DNA of 46,468 nucleotides. Origin: an uncultured Actinomycetes bacterium. GTDB taxonomy: Bacteria; Actinomycetota; Thermoleophilia; Solirubrobacterales; Solirubrobacteraceae. Under the pieces are notes generated by a model that searched no databases, was not told the DNA's origin, and saw only the letters and a program-made list of their open reading frames with translations. The translations under genes were made by a program, and so were the position numbers. The stretch is taken from positions 1-46,468 of the forward strand of contig CALAQT010000348.1 in the NCBI GenBank assembly GCA_937888775.1. The letters run 5' to 3'. Shown here piece after piece: positions 1 to 8,532 of this stretch. How positions within the stretch are numbered: the stretch's first letter is position 1; each line of letters starts with the position of its first letter.

Positions 1-59
1 CCCTCGACTGTGCCTGCGGTCTCTACCTCGGAGACCCCTCCGCCTGGGTCACGAACTAA
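1..59 (+). CDS. possible C-terminal tail of a gene entering from the left edge
   Basis: An open frame enters the window and ends at a TAA at 57-59. Its last residues read LDCACGLYLGDPSAWVTN. Only 18 codons are visible, so no family can be assigned. It could equally be a chance open frame. Confidence 0.2.
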   Translation, partial: LDCACGLYLGDPSAWVTN

Positions 60-114
60 CGCCGCGCTCCACTAGGGCACTGTCCTCTGAACGCTATCTA
101 CCGAACTACGAATC

Positions 115-390
115 TCAGCCCTTGATGATGTTATGAATAGGCGAGACCTGCGGCTCGCCAGGATCAACCCCGAGCTCGGTCATGATCGGGACCAGCGTCG
201 CCCCGAACGCTTCGAACGACTCCTGGGAGTCCCAAACGTCGAACACCTGGATCAGGCCGTCCGCTTCGATCGCGAAGTGAAAGAGCCTTCCGGCCGGCGC
301 TCCAGCACCAGCCGCTTCGAGCCGCTTGATTGTGTCGTCGTACCGTGCTGGCGTGAACGAGGCCGGCGTGAAGTACATGCCGAGTGCCAT
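115..390 (-). CDS. small protein of unknown function, possible dimeric alpha/beta-barrel (ABM-like) fold
   Basis: Encodes 91 residues beginning MALGMYF. I chose the ATG at 390 because GGGGAGA lies about 9 nt upstream; the frame stays open further upstream but without such a site. Segments such as RLFHFAIEADGLIQVFDVWDS and an acidic/aromatic stretch around residues 45-60 resemble small antibiotic-monooxygenase-like or EthD-like proteins, which form dimeric barrels. This is only a resemblance and no catalytic residue can be named. The next gene on the same strand (697-960) is also small and of similar predicted alpha/beta make-up, but over 300 bases separate them, so co-transcription is uncertain. 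Confidence 0.6.
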   Translation of the reverse strand: MALGMYFTPASFTPARYDDTIKRLEAAGAGAPAGRLFHFAIEADGLIQVFDVWDSQESFEAFGATLVPIMTELGVDPGEPQVSPIHNIIKG

Positions 391-696
391 GTCTGGGTTT
401 CTCCCCGTCTCCGGATTGTGGTCGGAGCGGACCTGACCGCCCGACCCTGCTTTTCGGGCGAATTTTAACAAGACTCCGACAGCACTATGAGCGCTGAGGG
501 CACCTCTCGAACCCCTTACCTGCCAAGGGGGAAGTGCATGTCTCTAAGGAGAAATCGACGCGGTCACGCAGCGCCATGCAGGCTGGGCCGAGCGGCCCGC
601 CCGGTCTCGGGCGAGCGCGTAATTCCGGGGATCTCGAGACCGACCAACCGAAGCAGCGGCGAAGCAATCTGCTCGCTCGGCTTCTGAGAGAGGGAA

Positions 697-960
697 CTAC
701 GCCTCGACGAGGATCACCAAGGTGTCACCAAGCACGCCGTCATAGGCCATCGCCTCGGCCATCGGGGCGGTCTGCATCGCAGCCATGAGGACACCCATGT
801 CGGCAACGTCCATGAGCACCGCCACTCGGGTCGGGTTCTCCGGGTCGACGAACGTCCGGATGTTGGTAACGCCCAGGGGTCCGAAGACCTCCTCGCGCTT
901 CGGCGATGCAAGCCAATGCTTGCTGTCCTTCACCTCGTGATGGCCGATCACAGTGGGCAT
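697..960 (-). CDS. hypothetical small protein (87 aa)
   Basis: Encodes 87 residues starting MPTVIGHHEVKDSKHW. The start at 960 is supported by GGAGGAGA 5-8 nt upstream, which rules out the longer open frame reaching 1191. The protein has no signal peptide or membrane segment. Alternating hydrophobic strands (TNIRTFVDP, TRVAVLMDVADM, DTLVILVEA) and a helix rich in Met and Ala suggest a small alpha/beta protein, similar in style to the one at 115-390. I do not recognise a function. The 235 bases between its start and the next gene at 1196 hold nothing I can support. Confidence 0.6.
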   Translation of the reverse strand: MPTVIGHHEVKDSKHWLASPKREEVFGPLGVTNIRTFVDPENPTRVAVLMDVADMGVLMAAMQTAPMAEAMAYDGVLGDTLVILVEA

Positions 961-1195
961 GATGTCTCCTCCGCGTCGTGAGCCCAGCGGTAGCGCCGGC
1001 CCCGGAACGCGGATCCTACGCCCTCGTTGCTCATGCCTGCAAAAGCCAGCGCGAACCGTCCTGCACCCGGACAGCGCCTCCGCGCGGGGTTCGCTGGGAC
1101 ACCGCGCCGAGCACCGGCACGAAAGGAACTCGGCGGCGGGGAGGCGGCGCTCATGGCCCGATATAGGCTGAAAGACAGCGCAGCGCTGCAACCGG

Positions 1196-2890
1196 TCACA
1201 TGATTCCCATCCCGACCATCGCCCGGAGCAGTTCGGAGAGCACGGCGGGATCGGTCTCGACGTTGACGACGGCGGCGACTCCGCTGTCGAACGCTCGCTG
1301 GAGGGCAGGGCGTAGCTCCGCGAGGTCGCGCACGTCCTCGCCGTGTCCGCCTAGGGCTTCGGCGAGGAGATCGTAGCGTGTGTCGCGCAGGGCGCTGCCG
1401 ATCTCACGTCCGAACACCTCGGTCTGATGATGCCGCACATCGCCCCACCCCGCGTTGTTCGCGACCACGACGACCACCGGCAGGCTGTGGCGAACGGCGG
1501 TGTCCAGCTCCATCGCCGTCAGGCCGAAGGCACCGTCGCCGGTCATGAGGATGACCGGCTCGTCGGGGCGCGCGAGCTTGGCCGCGAGGGCGAAGGGGAG
1601 GCCGACCCCCAGTGTCCCCAGTGCCGTTGTCGTGGACAGCATTCGTCCGGGGCCCCCGGCGTAGAAGTAGGCCAGCGCCCAGGTCAGAATGTCGCCGCCG
1701 TCGGCCACCAGGGTCACAGCGTCGCCAGCCACCTCGCGGGCGAATGCCGCCACCTGTCGAACCAGCGCCCCGGGATGGATCCCCGGCCCCTGGTGCTCGG
1801 CGACCTGCCTCTCCCATGTGTCGAGCGAGAAGCCAACTAGCGAGCGTGCCTCCGCAAGCCACGCCCCACGGCTTTCCGGTGCTCTCGGGCGCGCTGCGGC
1901 GATGCTCGCCACAACCCGCCCGACATCGCCCTGCAGGGCGATCTGCGGCAGTCGGTTGCCGCCCAGCTGTTCGGCGACCAGATCGACCTGGATGACGACC
2001 TGGTCGGGTCCGAAGAGAGGTGGGCTGCCGTACAGCAGGTTGGCGTTGAAGGCGCTGCCGAGGACGATGACCAGGTCGGCGGCGATGAGAGCCGCGCCCG
2101 CGTGGATGAGCGAGCCCAGGCACCACGGGTGCGAGTCGGGGATCAGCCCGCGCGCCGCGCTCGTCGTCGCCACTGGAAGCTGTGCCACCTCGCAGAGCCG
2201 GGCGATCTCATCCCCGGCACCGGACCAGAAGGCGCCGCTTCCGGCAAGGACGATCGGCCGGGACGCCCGTTCGATCGCTTCCACAGCCCTCGCCACGTCC
2301 TCGGGTGCGGCGGGGGCGCGGCCGAGCGCAAGGGGGAACCCGCTGGCGTCCGCTGTCGGGACGATGCGCGCGGAGAGGACGTCGTGCGGCACCTCGAGGT
2401 ATACCGCCCCCGGTCGGCCCGAGCGGGCGCGGTAGATCGCTTCCTCGGTGGAACGTCCGATCATCTCGCCTCGGTAGCACGTTGTTGCCCACTTCGCGAC
2501 CGGAGAGACCATGGCCCGCTGCTCGACATCCATGATGGCCCCGCGCCCGGCCAAGCGAAGTCCGGTGCGACCGGCGATGAGCACCAGCGGGACGTTCCCC
2601 ACGCTCGCGTCGACGAAGCCCGTGAGCGCGTTGGAGAACCCGGGCCCAGCGGTCACCGCCGCGACGCCTGTCAGTCCCGTGGCGAGAGCCCAACCTTCAG
2701 CGGCGAGGGTTGCGGCGCCCTCGTGGCGCATGCCGACGACCCGGATGCTGGCGTCGATGCAGCCGTCGAGAAGCTCGACAATGTGGCCGCCGCCGAGGGT
2801 GAAAAGCGTGTCGACACCCTGACGGCTCAGCGCGTCGGCCATCAGCCTGCCGCCGTGCGGTTCCCGAGGCGCGGCTTCGTCAGCGCTCAC
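1196..2890 (-). CDS. thiamine diphosphate-dependent enzyme, acetolactate synthase / oxalyl-CoA decarboxylase-like
   Basis: A 564-residue three-domain ThDP enzyme. The N-terminal Pyr domain carries GVDTLFTLGGGHI and the activating glutamate in MRHEGAATLAAEGWA. A central Rossmann-like domain follows (DLVIVLGSAFNANLL). The C-terminal PP domain has the ThDP/Mg motif GDGAFGLTAMELD followed by NNAGWGD. Length matches acetolactate synthases, benzoylformate and oxalyl-CoA decarboxylases. It most likely decarboxylates a 2-oxo acid or an acyl-CoA and may ligate aldehydes; the substrate cannot be read from sequence. The GTG at 2890 gives a normal N-terminus and sits 7 nt after the GntR stop, so the two are co-transcribed. 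The longer frame to 3139 would overlap the regulator and is rejected. Divergent from a transport/catabolic operon, it probably acts in the same pathway. Confidence 0.85.
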   Translation of the reverse strand: MSADEAAPREPHGGRLMADALSRQGVDTLFTLGGGHIVELLDGCIDASIRVVGMRHEGAATLAAEGWALATGLTGVAAVTAGPGFSNALTGFVDASVGNVPLVLIAGRTGLRLAGRGAIMDVEQRAMVSPVAKWATTCYRGEMIGRSTEEAIYRARSGRPGAVYLEVPHDVLSARIVPTADASGFPLALGRAPAAPEDVARAVEAIERASRPIVLAGSGAFWSGAGDEIARLCEVAQLPVATTSAARGLIPDSHPWCLGSLIHAGAALIAADLVIVLGSAFNANLLYGSPPLFGPDQVVIQVDLVAEQLGGNRLPQIALQGDVGRVVASIAAARPRAPESRGAWLAEARSLVGFSLDTWERQVAEHQGPGIHPGALVRQVAAFAREVAGDAVTLVADGGDILTWALAYFYAGGPGRMLSTTTALGTLGVGLPFALAAKLARPDEPVILMTGDGAFGLTAMELDTAVRHSLPVVVVVANNAGWGDVRHHQTEVFGREIGSALRDTRYDLLAEALGGHGEDVRDLAELRPALQRAFDSGVAAVVNVETDPAVLSELLRAMVGMGIM

Positions 2891-2897
2891 GCCACGG

Positions 2898-3644
2898 TTA
2901 CCGAGGTGACCAGGCCGGTTGACGAAGCTGCGTCTCGATCGCCCATTGCAGCGTCTCGACCACGTGCCGGAGGTGATCTGCCATCGCTGCCTCGCATGTA
3001 TCGGGATCGTGTGTCGCGATCGCCGCAACGATGGCCTCATGCTCGCGCAGCGACTCCGCCGCACGCCCTGGCCGCAGCATCGTCCGGTACTGGAACCGAA
3101 TGCTCTGCGACTTGAGGGTGAGGAGCAGGTTGCCGGCAACCTCGTGATCCGCGATCACCCAGATGCGCTGATGGAAGCGGGCATTCAGCTCGGAGTAGCC
3201 GATTGAGTCCCCCTGATTGACGCGTTCGCGCATTGCCCCCACCATCGCCTCGAGCTCGGCGATGTCCTCGCCCGTCGCGCGCTCGCCGGCGACCCGGGCG
3301 AGCAATCTCTCCAGGGCGATGCGCACCTGCTCGATTTCGACCGCCTCACGATCCGAGATCAGCCGGACCCGCGCCCCGCGATGCTGTTCGCGGCTCACCA
3401 GGCCCTCCTGGTGCAGCCGGGTGAGCGCTGAACGGATCGAGGTCCGGCCCGCCTTGAAGATGCTCACAAGCTCCGCTTCCACCAAGCGCTGGTTCGGCTG
3501 AAAGCGACCGCTGACGATCGCCTCGCGCAACTCCCGGTACACATCGGCCTGAGGGGGTGGTGCCTCCCGTGCCGGACGGGGAGTGGCGGCCACGGGCGCG
3601 GATGGCGGCGCCCCTTGGACCGGTTTCCTGGTGGTCGTTGCCAT
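2898..3644 (-). CDS. GntR-family transcriptional regulator (FCD type)
   Basis: A 248-residue regulator. After a Pro/Ala-rich leader, residues about 35-100 form a winged helix-turn-helix (YRELREAIVSGRFQPNQRL, then SVRTSI-like AGRTSIRSALTRLHQEGLV). The C-terminal half is helical like FCD ligand-binding domains, with metal/ligand-type residues in LNARFHQRIWVIADHE and an REHEAIVAAI helix. FCD regulators usually bind an organic acid and control its catabolism. It is divergent from the lipoprotein/importer operon, and two inverted repeats lie between them. A TAATCT hexamer 6 nt before the ATG suggests a leaderless transcript. It is followed directly by the ThDP enzyme. Confidence 0.88.
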   Translation of the reverse strand: MATTTRKPVQGAPPSAPVAATPRPAREAPPPQADVYRELREAIVSGRFQPNQRLVEAELVSIFKAGRTSIRSALTRLHQEGLVSREQHRGARVRLISDREAVEIEQVRIALERLLARVAGERATGEDIAELEAMVGAMRERVNQGDSIGYSELNARFHQRIWVIADHEVAGNLLLTLKSQSIRFQYRTMLRPGRAAESLREHEAIVAAIATHDPDTCEAAMADHLRHVVETLQWAIETQLRQPAWSPR

Positions 3645-3650
3645 GGGACT

Positions 3651-3656
3651 AGATTA
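3651..3656 (-). promoter_or_regulatory. -10-like element of the GntR gene (leaderless start)
   Basis: TAATCT on the minus strand ends exactly 6 nt before the ATG at 3644. This would place transcription start on the start codon. There is no ribosome binding site. No convincing -35 box is seen. Confidence 0.45.
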
Positions 3657-3666
3657 GCTGCCATGG

Positions 3667-3699
3667 TTGTCGCTACGATCGTCGACAATCAGTCGACGA
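3667..3699. promoter_or_regulatory. overlapping inverted repeats, likely operator of the GntR regulator
   Basis: In the 81-base divergent gap there is a perfect inverted repeat TCGTCGAC-aatca-GTCGACGA (3679-3699). A second repeat, TTGTCG...CGACAA, spans 3667-3688 and overlaps it. Cores of the type TTGTCGAC resemble sites bound by FCD-subfamily GntR proteins. The position between regulator and operon fits autoregulation plus control of the importer. Binding itself is inferred. Confidence 0.55.
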
Positions 3700-3725
3700 C
3701 ACCCGTCCGCGAGAGGAGGCACTTG

Positions 3726-5051
3726 ATGCAGGCACGAGGTCGAGGTCATCGGATCGGTCACCGCGTCGGGTTCCTCCTCTCCGGGCTCGCTCTGGTGCTC
3801 GCGGGGTGCGGAAGTGGAAGCTCGAGCAGCGGCTCGGTCGACACGTCGCCCCTGCTGGTCGGCATCGTCGCCCCGTTCACGGGTGTCGACGCCGCTCTCG
3901 GCCCGGCCTACTTCGCGGCGTGCCTGCCAGCGGCGCGGGCCATCAACAACGGCGGTGGGATCATGGGCCATACCGTCAGCTGCCAGCAGTTCGACACGCG
4001 TGGCGAGCCTGCCGATGCCGTACCCGCGGCCCAGCAGATGATCGCCAGCCATTCCAACCTCATGGCGGTGGTGGGCTGCACCTCGGACGAGGCGTCGAGC
4101 GTCGTGCCCATCATCGACCACGCCCACGTTCCCATGTTCTGCATGACCGGCCAGTCGGAGTTCAGCAAGTCGAGTTTCACCTACTTCCACCGCCTGGTCC
4201 CGCCGGACGCGTACGACTCCTACGCCCTTGTGGGAAGCGCGCTCGACTACAGCCACTTCAAGCGAGTCGCCCTGGTGTTCGGCAATGACATCGGCTCGCA
4301 GGCGTTCGTTGGGCCGGCGATGAATGCGCTGCAGACCCTCGGCGCCACGGTGACCATCAACCAGGCGATCGCGCTTGGCCAATCCTCGTACCGCACCGAG
4401 GTCACCGCGATGCTCGCGACCCATCCGGACGTGATCTTCACCGAGGCGTTGGGGTCCACGGACGCCACGTACCTTGCCGAGGTCAAGCAGCTGAACGGCT
4501 CGACGCTGCCCTTCATGGGCACCTCGGCGACGATCGACCCCGTCTGGTTCAAGGCGGTGACCGGTGCCATCGGGGTCCAGGACGTGCTCGACAAGTTCAC
4601 CGCCGTCGACCTTGGGGTGAGCTTCACCGGGGCCGGGTATGACGAGTTCAAGACCAATCTCGACGCCTCCGCCTCGCAGTTCGCGGATGCGCCGAAGTAC
4701 TCGGAACGTGGAGCCACCCTGCACCTGTACGACGGCATCATCCAGGCCGCGCTCGCCATGGACGCCACCCACAGCACCGACCCGACGGTCTACAACGCGA
4801 AGATCAAGGACATCGGCAACGGCGTCAGCGGCGCGGTGACGGTGAGCACGTACAAGGACGGTGTGGCCGCCCTGAACAGCGGGAAGTCGGTTCACTGGGT
4901 GGGCGCCGGCGGCCTGACCAACTACGACCAGTACCTCAACTCCCAGCAGGGCTACATCATCGTGAAGTACGACGCCCAGGGAAACGAGGTGACCATCGGC
5001 CACCTGACTCAACAGCAGACCGCCGACGTCATCAAGGCGGGCGGTGGCTGA
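3726..5051 (+). CDS. branched-chain-amino-acid-type ABC transporter substrate-binding lipoprotein
   Basis: A 441-residue type I periplasmic-binding-fold protein (Peripla_BP_6 / LivJ-like). The N-terminus has an Arg-rich n-region, a hydrophobic core and a lipobox ending LVLAGCGSG, so it is probably a lipoprotein anchored outside the membrane. Features typical of the family include the opening strand LVGIVAPFTGVDAALG and the region around MAVVGCTSDEASSVV. The ATG at 3726 is preceded by GAGAGGAGG, which fixes the start; upstream in-frame extension to 3615 would bury the signal peptide. It is the first gene of the importer operon. LIV-type systems also take up aromatic acids, amides and urea, so the ligand is open; the downstream enzymes suggest an organic acid or amide. 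Confidence 0.88.
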   Translation: MQARGRGHRIGHRVGFLLSGLALVLAGCGSGSSSSGSVDTSPLLVGIVAPFTGVDAALGPAYFAACLPAARAINNGGGIMGHTVSCQQFDTRGEPADAVPAAQQMIASHSNLMAVVGCTSDEASSVVPIIDHAHVPMFCMTGQSEFSKSSFTYFHRLVPPDAYDSYALVGSALDYSHFKRVALVFGNDIGSQAFVGPAMNALQTLGATVTINQAIALGQSSYRTEVTAMLATHPDVIFTEALGSTDATYLAEVKQLNGSTLPFMGTSATIDPVWFKAVTGAIGVQDVLDKFTAVDLGVSFTGAGYDEFKTNLDASASQFADAPKYSERGATLHLYDGIIQAALAMDATHSTDPTVYNAKIKDIGNGVSGAVTVSTYKDGVAALNSGKSVHWVGAGGLTNYDQYLNSQQGYIIVKYDAQGNEVTIGHLTQQQTADVIKAGGG

Positions 5052-5078
5052 AACCGTGGGGCACCGAGGGAATCGGCA

Positions 5079-5963
5079 ATGAGCCTCATCGTGGCGGCCC
5101 TCGGGTTTGGGCTGGTGAGCATGTCGATCATCGCCGTCGCAGCGGTGGGATTCACGATGCAGTTCGGCATCACCAACATGATCAACCTGGCGTACGGGCA
5201 GGTGATGATCTGCTCCGCGTACGCTGCCTACGCCCTCAACAACGCCGGGGTCAGCATCTGGGCGGCGCTGGTCGTCGGAGCGCTGTTCGGCGCCGCCCTG
5301 TCCTTCCTCCTCAATCGCTGGGTCTACGCGCCGTTCCAGCGCAAGGGAACCAACCTGATCGGCATGGTGATCATCTCGCTGGCCGTGGGGCTGATGATCG
5401 CCAATCTCATGCTGCCAATCGTGGGCTATTACAGCGTCTCGTACCACCTCGACACCGGTCCGACCACCCACCTCGGGTCGATCACGCTGACCGGCGTGCA
5501 GCTGGCGATCATCGCGTTGGCGGTGGCGACCATGCTCGTCATTCACGCGCTGCTCAAGCTCACCCGGCTGGGCCGGGCGATGCGGGCGACCGCGGCTAAT
5601 CCGACGCTGGCGCGGAACTGTGGCATCCCCACCCGCCGGGTCATCGATCTCGCGTGGTTGATCACCGGCGCGCTCTGCGGGATCGCCGGAACCGTGGCCG
5701 GGATGAACTCCGACTCGTTCTCCGTGGCCAGCGGGTCGGAGTTCCTCATCCCCATCATCGCAGCGGCGGTTCTCGGCGGCGCCGGCCATCCCTACGGCGC
5801 CATGATCGGGGCGGTGATCATCGGGGAGATGACCGAGCTCAGCGCCGCCGTCATCTCACCGCAGTACAAGCAGGTGGCGGCCTTCGCGGTCCTGGTACTG
5901 GTGATGGTCCTGCGTCCGCAGGGCCTGCTCGCCAAGCGCGGAGCGCTGGCTGCCGCCGGATGA
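5079..5963 (+). CDS. livH: LIV-type ABC transporter permease (LivH family)
   Basis: A 294-residue polytopic membrane protein with about eight hydrophobic segments. It carries the LivH-type N-terminal region (GFTMQFGITNMINLAYGQV) and the cytoplasmic coupling-loop sequence LGRAMRATAANPTLARNCGI, the EAA-like contact with the ATPases. The C-terminal GGAGHPYGAMIGAVIIGEM is also typical. It starts 27 nt after the lipoprotein gene, and its stop overlaps the next permease start (ATGA), so LivH and LivM are translationally coupled. Together they form the channel of an importer whose substrate is unknown. Confidence 0.9.
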   Translation: MSLIVAALGFGLVSMSIIAVAAVGFTMQFGITNMINLAYGQVMICSAYAAYALNNAGVSIWAALVVGALFGAALSFLLNRWVYAPFQRKGTNLIGMVIISLAVGLMIANLMLPIVGYYSVSYHLDTGPTTHLGSITLTGVQLAIIALAVATMLVIHALLKLTRLGRAMRATAANPTLARNCGIPTRRVIDLAWLITGALCGIAGTVAGMNSDSFSVASGSEFLIPIIAAAVLGGAGHPYGAMIGAVIIGEMTELSAAVISPQYKQVAAFAVLVLVMVLRPQGLLAKRGALAAAG

Positions 5964-6943
5964 CCTACTACCTCACCACCCTGCTCGTCTACGCGGGCGT
6001 CGACATCCTGGCGTGCCTGGCGATCAGCCTGCAGTTCGGCCTTTCCGGGATTGTCAACTTCAGCTTCATCATCTTCCAGGCGGCGGGCGCATATACGGCC
6101 GCCGTGCTGTCCCTGCCGCCGGACAGCGCGAACGGCGGCTTCCAGACGTACATCCTCGGGTTGAACCTGTCGTTCCCGATCCCCTGGATCGGCGCCGTGG
6201 TGGTTGCCGGGCTGCTCGCGTTTCCCGTCGGTCTGGTGATGCTGCGCCGGCTGCGCAGCGACTACCAGGCGATCGCCATGCTGGTGCTCTCGGTGATCGC
6301 CAGCCTGATGGTGACCAACACCCCCAGGTTCCTCGATGGCGCGGCGGGCCTCTCACTCGTCCCCCAGCCGCTCTCCGAGCGGCTCAACCCCTACGCCGAC
6401 TCCTACCTGTGGGTCTATTCGCTCGTCACCCTGCTCCTGGCGGCACTGATCTTTGTGCTGGTTCAGCGGATCACGAACTCGCCGTACGGGCGCTCCCTGC
6501 GAGCGCTGCGCGAGCATGAGCTGGCGGCCAACGCCCTCGGGAAGAACTCGGTGGCTCTGAAACTGACCGTGTTCGTCGTGGGCGGTGCCATCGCCGGCTT
6601 GAGCGGTGCCGTCCTGGTGGGCTTCATCACCACATGGGCACCGTCGACGTGGCTGTACCCGGAAACGCTGATCCTCTTCGCGGCGGTCATCGTGGGTGGC
6701 CGCGGCAACAACTACGGCGCGGTACTCGGTGCGCTGCTGGTCCCGGTGGGGTTCGAGGAGGCGACGCGGTATCTGCCGCCATTCGGGCCTCCCGGGCTCG
6801 TCCCCGCCATCGAGTGGGTGTGCATCGCCGGCCTGATCCTCGGATTCCTCTGGTTCCGCCCTCGCGGGGTGCTCCCGGAGCGGCGCCGGCTCTTTCCACA
6901 ACGCGTGACAGCAGCTGCGGCGGAGGACGCCGGTGCCGCCTGA
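5960..6943 (+). CDS. livM: LIV-type ABC transporter permease (LivM family)
   Basis: A 327-residue membrane protein, the second permease of the importer. The ATG at 5960 overlaps the LivH stop; an in-frame extension back to 5654 lies inside livH and is rejected. Recognisable parts are QFGLSGIVNFSFIIFQAAGAY near the N-terminus, the coupling loop SPYGRSLRALREHELAANALGK (about residues 170-190) and VIVGGRGNNYGAVLGALLV near the C-terminus. About ten hydrophobic segments are seen. Its 3' end overlaps the livG start by 11 nt. Confidence 0.9.
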   Translation: MTYYLTTLLVYAGVDILACLAISLQFGLSGIVNFSFIIFQAAGAYTAAVLSLPPDSANGGFQTYILGLNLSFPIPWIGAVVVAGLLAFPVGLVMLRRLRSDYQAIAMLVLSVIASLMVTNTPRFLDGAAGLSLVPQPLSERLNPYADSYLWVYSLVTLLLAALIFVLVQRITNSPYGRSLRALREHELAANALGKNSVALKLTVFVVGGAIAGLSGAVLVGFITTWAPSTWLYPETLILFAAVIVGGRGNNYGAVLGALLVPVGFEEATRYLPPFGPPGLVPAIEWVCIAGLILGFLWFRPRGVLPERRRLFPQRVTAAAAEDAGAA

Positions 6944-7751
6944 GGCCAAGCTCGCAGAGCGCCCCCTCAGCGGGGAGGCCCCCTCAGCCGGCGCGCTCCC
7001 GCTGCTCGTCGCCGAGGACGTCCATCGTCACTTCGAGGGCATGCACGCCGTCGACGGCGTGTCGATCGAGGTGCTGCCCGGCCGCATCACCGGCCTCATC
7101 GGTCCGAATGGGGCGGGAAAGTCGACGTTCCTCGCGGTGCTGGCGGGAACCTTGCCGGTATCCGAGGGCACCATCCTCTTCGACGGTGAGGACATCACCC
7201 ATCTCCCCGCCTACCGGCGGGCGCGGCGCGGCATGGTGCGCACTTTCCAGCTGCCCTCCGAGTTCGCGCAGCTGACTGTGCTCGAGAACCTGCTCGTGGC
7301 GGCGCCTAGGAACCGGGGGGACTCGCTGGTCGGGGCGCTCCTCGGCAAGCGCTACTGGCGGGACGATGAGAACGCTGTCGTCGAGCGCGCTCGCGCGCTG
7401 CTCGACCGCTTCAACATGAGCGCAAAGGAATCGGACTACGCAGGCTCGCTGAGCGGCGGGCAGAAGCGGCTCGTGGAGATCATGCGGGCGCTGATGCTCC
7501 AGCCTCGGCTCCTGCTACTCGACGAGCCGATGTCCGGCGTGCATCCATCGATCATCGGCGAGATCGCCAACTACTGCGAGGCGCTCCGCGATGAGGGGCT
7601 CACCATCGTCATCGTGGAGCATGAGCTGCACATGATCGAGCGGATGTGCGACCCGGTGATCGTCATGGCCCAGGGTCGCGTCATCGGCCAGGGCTCGATG
7701 GCGGCACTGCGACAGCAGCGTGAGATCGTTGACGCCTACCTTGTCGGATAG
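6933..7751 (+). CDS. livG: LIV-type ABC transporter ATP-binding protein (LivG family)
   Basis: A 272-residue ATPase. Walker A is GLIGPNGAGKST, the signature is SLSGGQKRL, Walker B is LLLLDEPMSGVHP and the switch histidine lies in VIVEHEL. The LivG-specific region RRARRGMVRTFQLPSEF follows the first sheet. The GTG start at 6933 has GGAGG upstream inside the end of livM. It powers transport at the inner face of the membrane together with LivF. An N-terminal extension of about 25 residues, rich in Pro and Ala, precedes the domain. Confidence 0.9.
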   Translation: MPPEAKLAERPLSGEAPSAGALPLLVAEDVHRHFEGMHAVDGVSIEVLPGRITGLIGPNGAGKSTFLAVLAGTLPVSEGTILFDGEDITHLPAYRRARRGMVRTFQLPSEFAQLTVLENLLVAAPRNRGDSLVGALLGKRYWRDDENAVVERARALLDRFNMSAKESDYAGSLSGGQKRLVEIMRALMLQPRLLLLDEPMSGVHPSIIGEIANYCEALRDEGLTIVIVEHELHMIERMCDPVIVMAQGRVIGQGSMAALRQQREIVDAYLVG

Positions 7752-8532
7752 CGGCCCGACGCCGGCGCAGAGACCGGCTCCACTGCTGCGAGCCGAGGGA
7801 ATCACCTCGGGTTACGGCGGTGTGCCCATCGTCCGCGACGTCAGCCTCAGTGTCGGACCCGGAGAGATCGTGGCCATCATCGGTCCGAACGGTGCCGGCA
7901 AGAGCACGCTGCTCAAGTCCCTCGTCGGCATCCTGCACGTCACAGCCGGCCGCGTGCTGCTGGGCGACGACGATGTCACCAACCGGCCGCCGGAAGAAAT
8001 GGCTCGCCGCGGCGTTGGCTACGTGCCGCAGGTGCAGGACATCTTCGAGCCGCTCACCGTCCTCGAGAACCTCGACATGGGTGGATATCTGCTTCCAGCC
8101 GCAACGATGCGCACGCGCATATCCGAGGTCCTCGAGGTCTTCCCTCAGCTGAAGCCGATGCTCAAGCGTCGCGCGGACAAGCTCAGCGGCGGGGAGCGAA
8201 AGATGCTCGCCATCGCCCGGGTGCTGATGCTCGATCCGCGAGTTCTCATCCTCGACGAACCGACCGCAAACCTGGCACCGCAGCTGGCTGACAGACTGCT
8301 CCGCGAACAGATCAAAGGACTTGGATCACTGGGCAAAGCCGTGCTGCTGGTCGAGCAGCGAGCGCGGGCCGCCCTCGACATCGCCACGTGGACGTCCGTT
8401 CTGGTGTCCGGCTCCACCCGCATGGAAGGCCGGTCCGGCGAACTCCTCGATCGCCAGGATTTCGAGGAACTTTTCTTGGGAGCCGCTACCGTCATGAGCA
8501 CGGCCGGCGGCGTGGAGGCAAAGGGTTCATGA
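7720..8532 (+). CDS. livF: LIV-type ABC transporter ATP-binding protein (LivF family)
   Basis: A 270-residue ATPase with Walker A AIIGPNGAGKST, signature KLSGGERKM and Walker B VLILDEPTANLAP. The LivF-type ITSGYGGVPIVRDVSL opening is present. The H-loop position reads LLVEQRA, with glutamine where ATPases usually have histidine; VEQ is normal in LivF proteins. The GTG at 7720 overlaps livG by 32 nt; a TTG at 7741 is an alternative start and neither has a clear ribosome site. The stop overlaps the start of the hydrolase gene (ATGA at 8529), linking transport to catabolism in one mRNA. Confidence 0.88.
   Translation: MRSLTPTLSDSGPTPAQRPAPLLRAEGITSGYGGVPIVRDVSLSVGPGEIVAIIGPNGAGKSTLLKSLVGILHVTAGRVLLGDDDVTNRPPEEMARRGVGYVPQVQDIFEPLTVLENLDMGGYLLPAATMRTRISEVLEVFPQLKPMLKRRADKLSGGERKMLAIARVLMLDPRVLILDEPTANLAPQLADRLLREQIKGLGSLGKAVLLVEQRARAALDIATWTSVLVSGSTRMEGRSGELLDRQDFEELFLGAATVMSTAGGVEAKGS

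Noticed and set aside
485..667. possible tRNA or small gene in the 472-696 gap
   Set aside because: A GGGTTCGAGA stretch on the minus strand hints at a T-loop, but stems do not pair and no other tRNA arm is found.
3654..5789. 711-codon open frame on the minus strand opposite the binding protein and livH
   Set aside because: Its sequence is rich in Arg, Gly and Asp with no domain. It mirrors two well-supported genes and is a product of high GC content.
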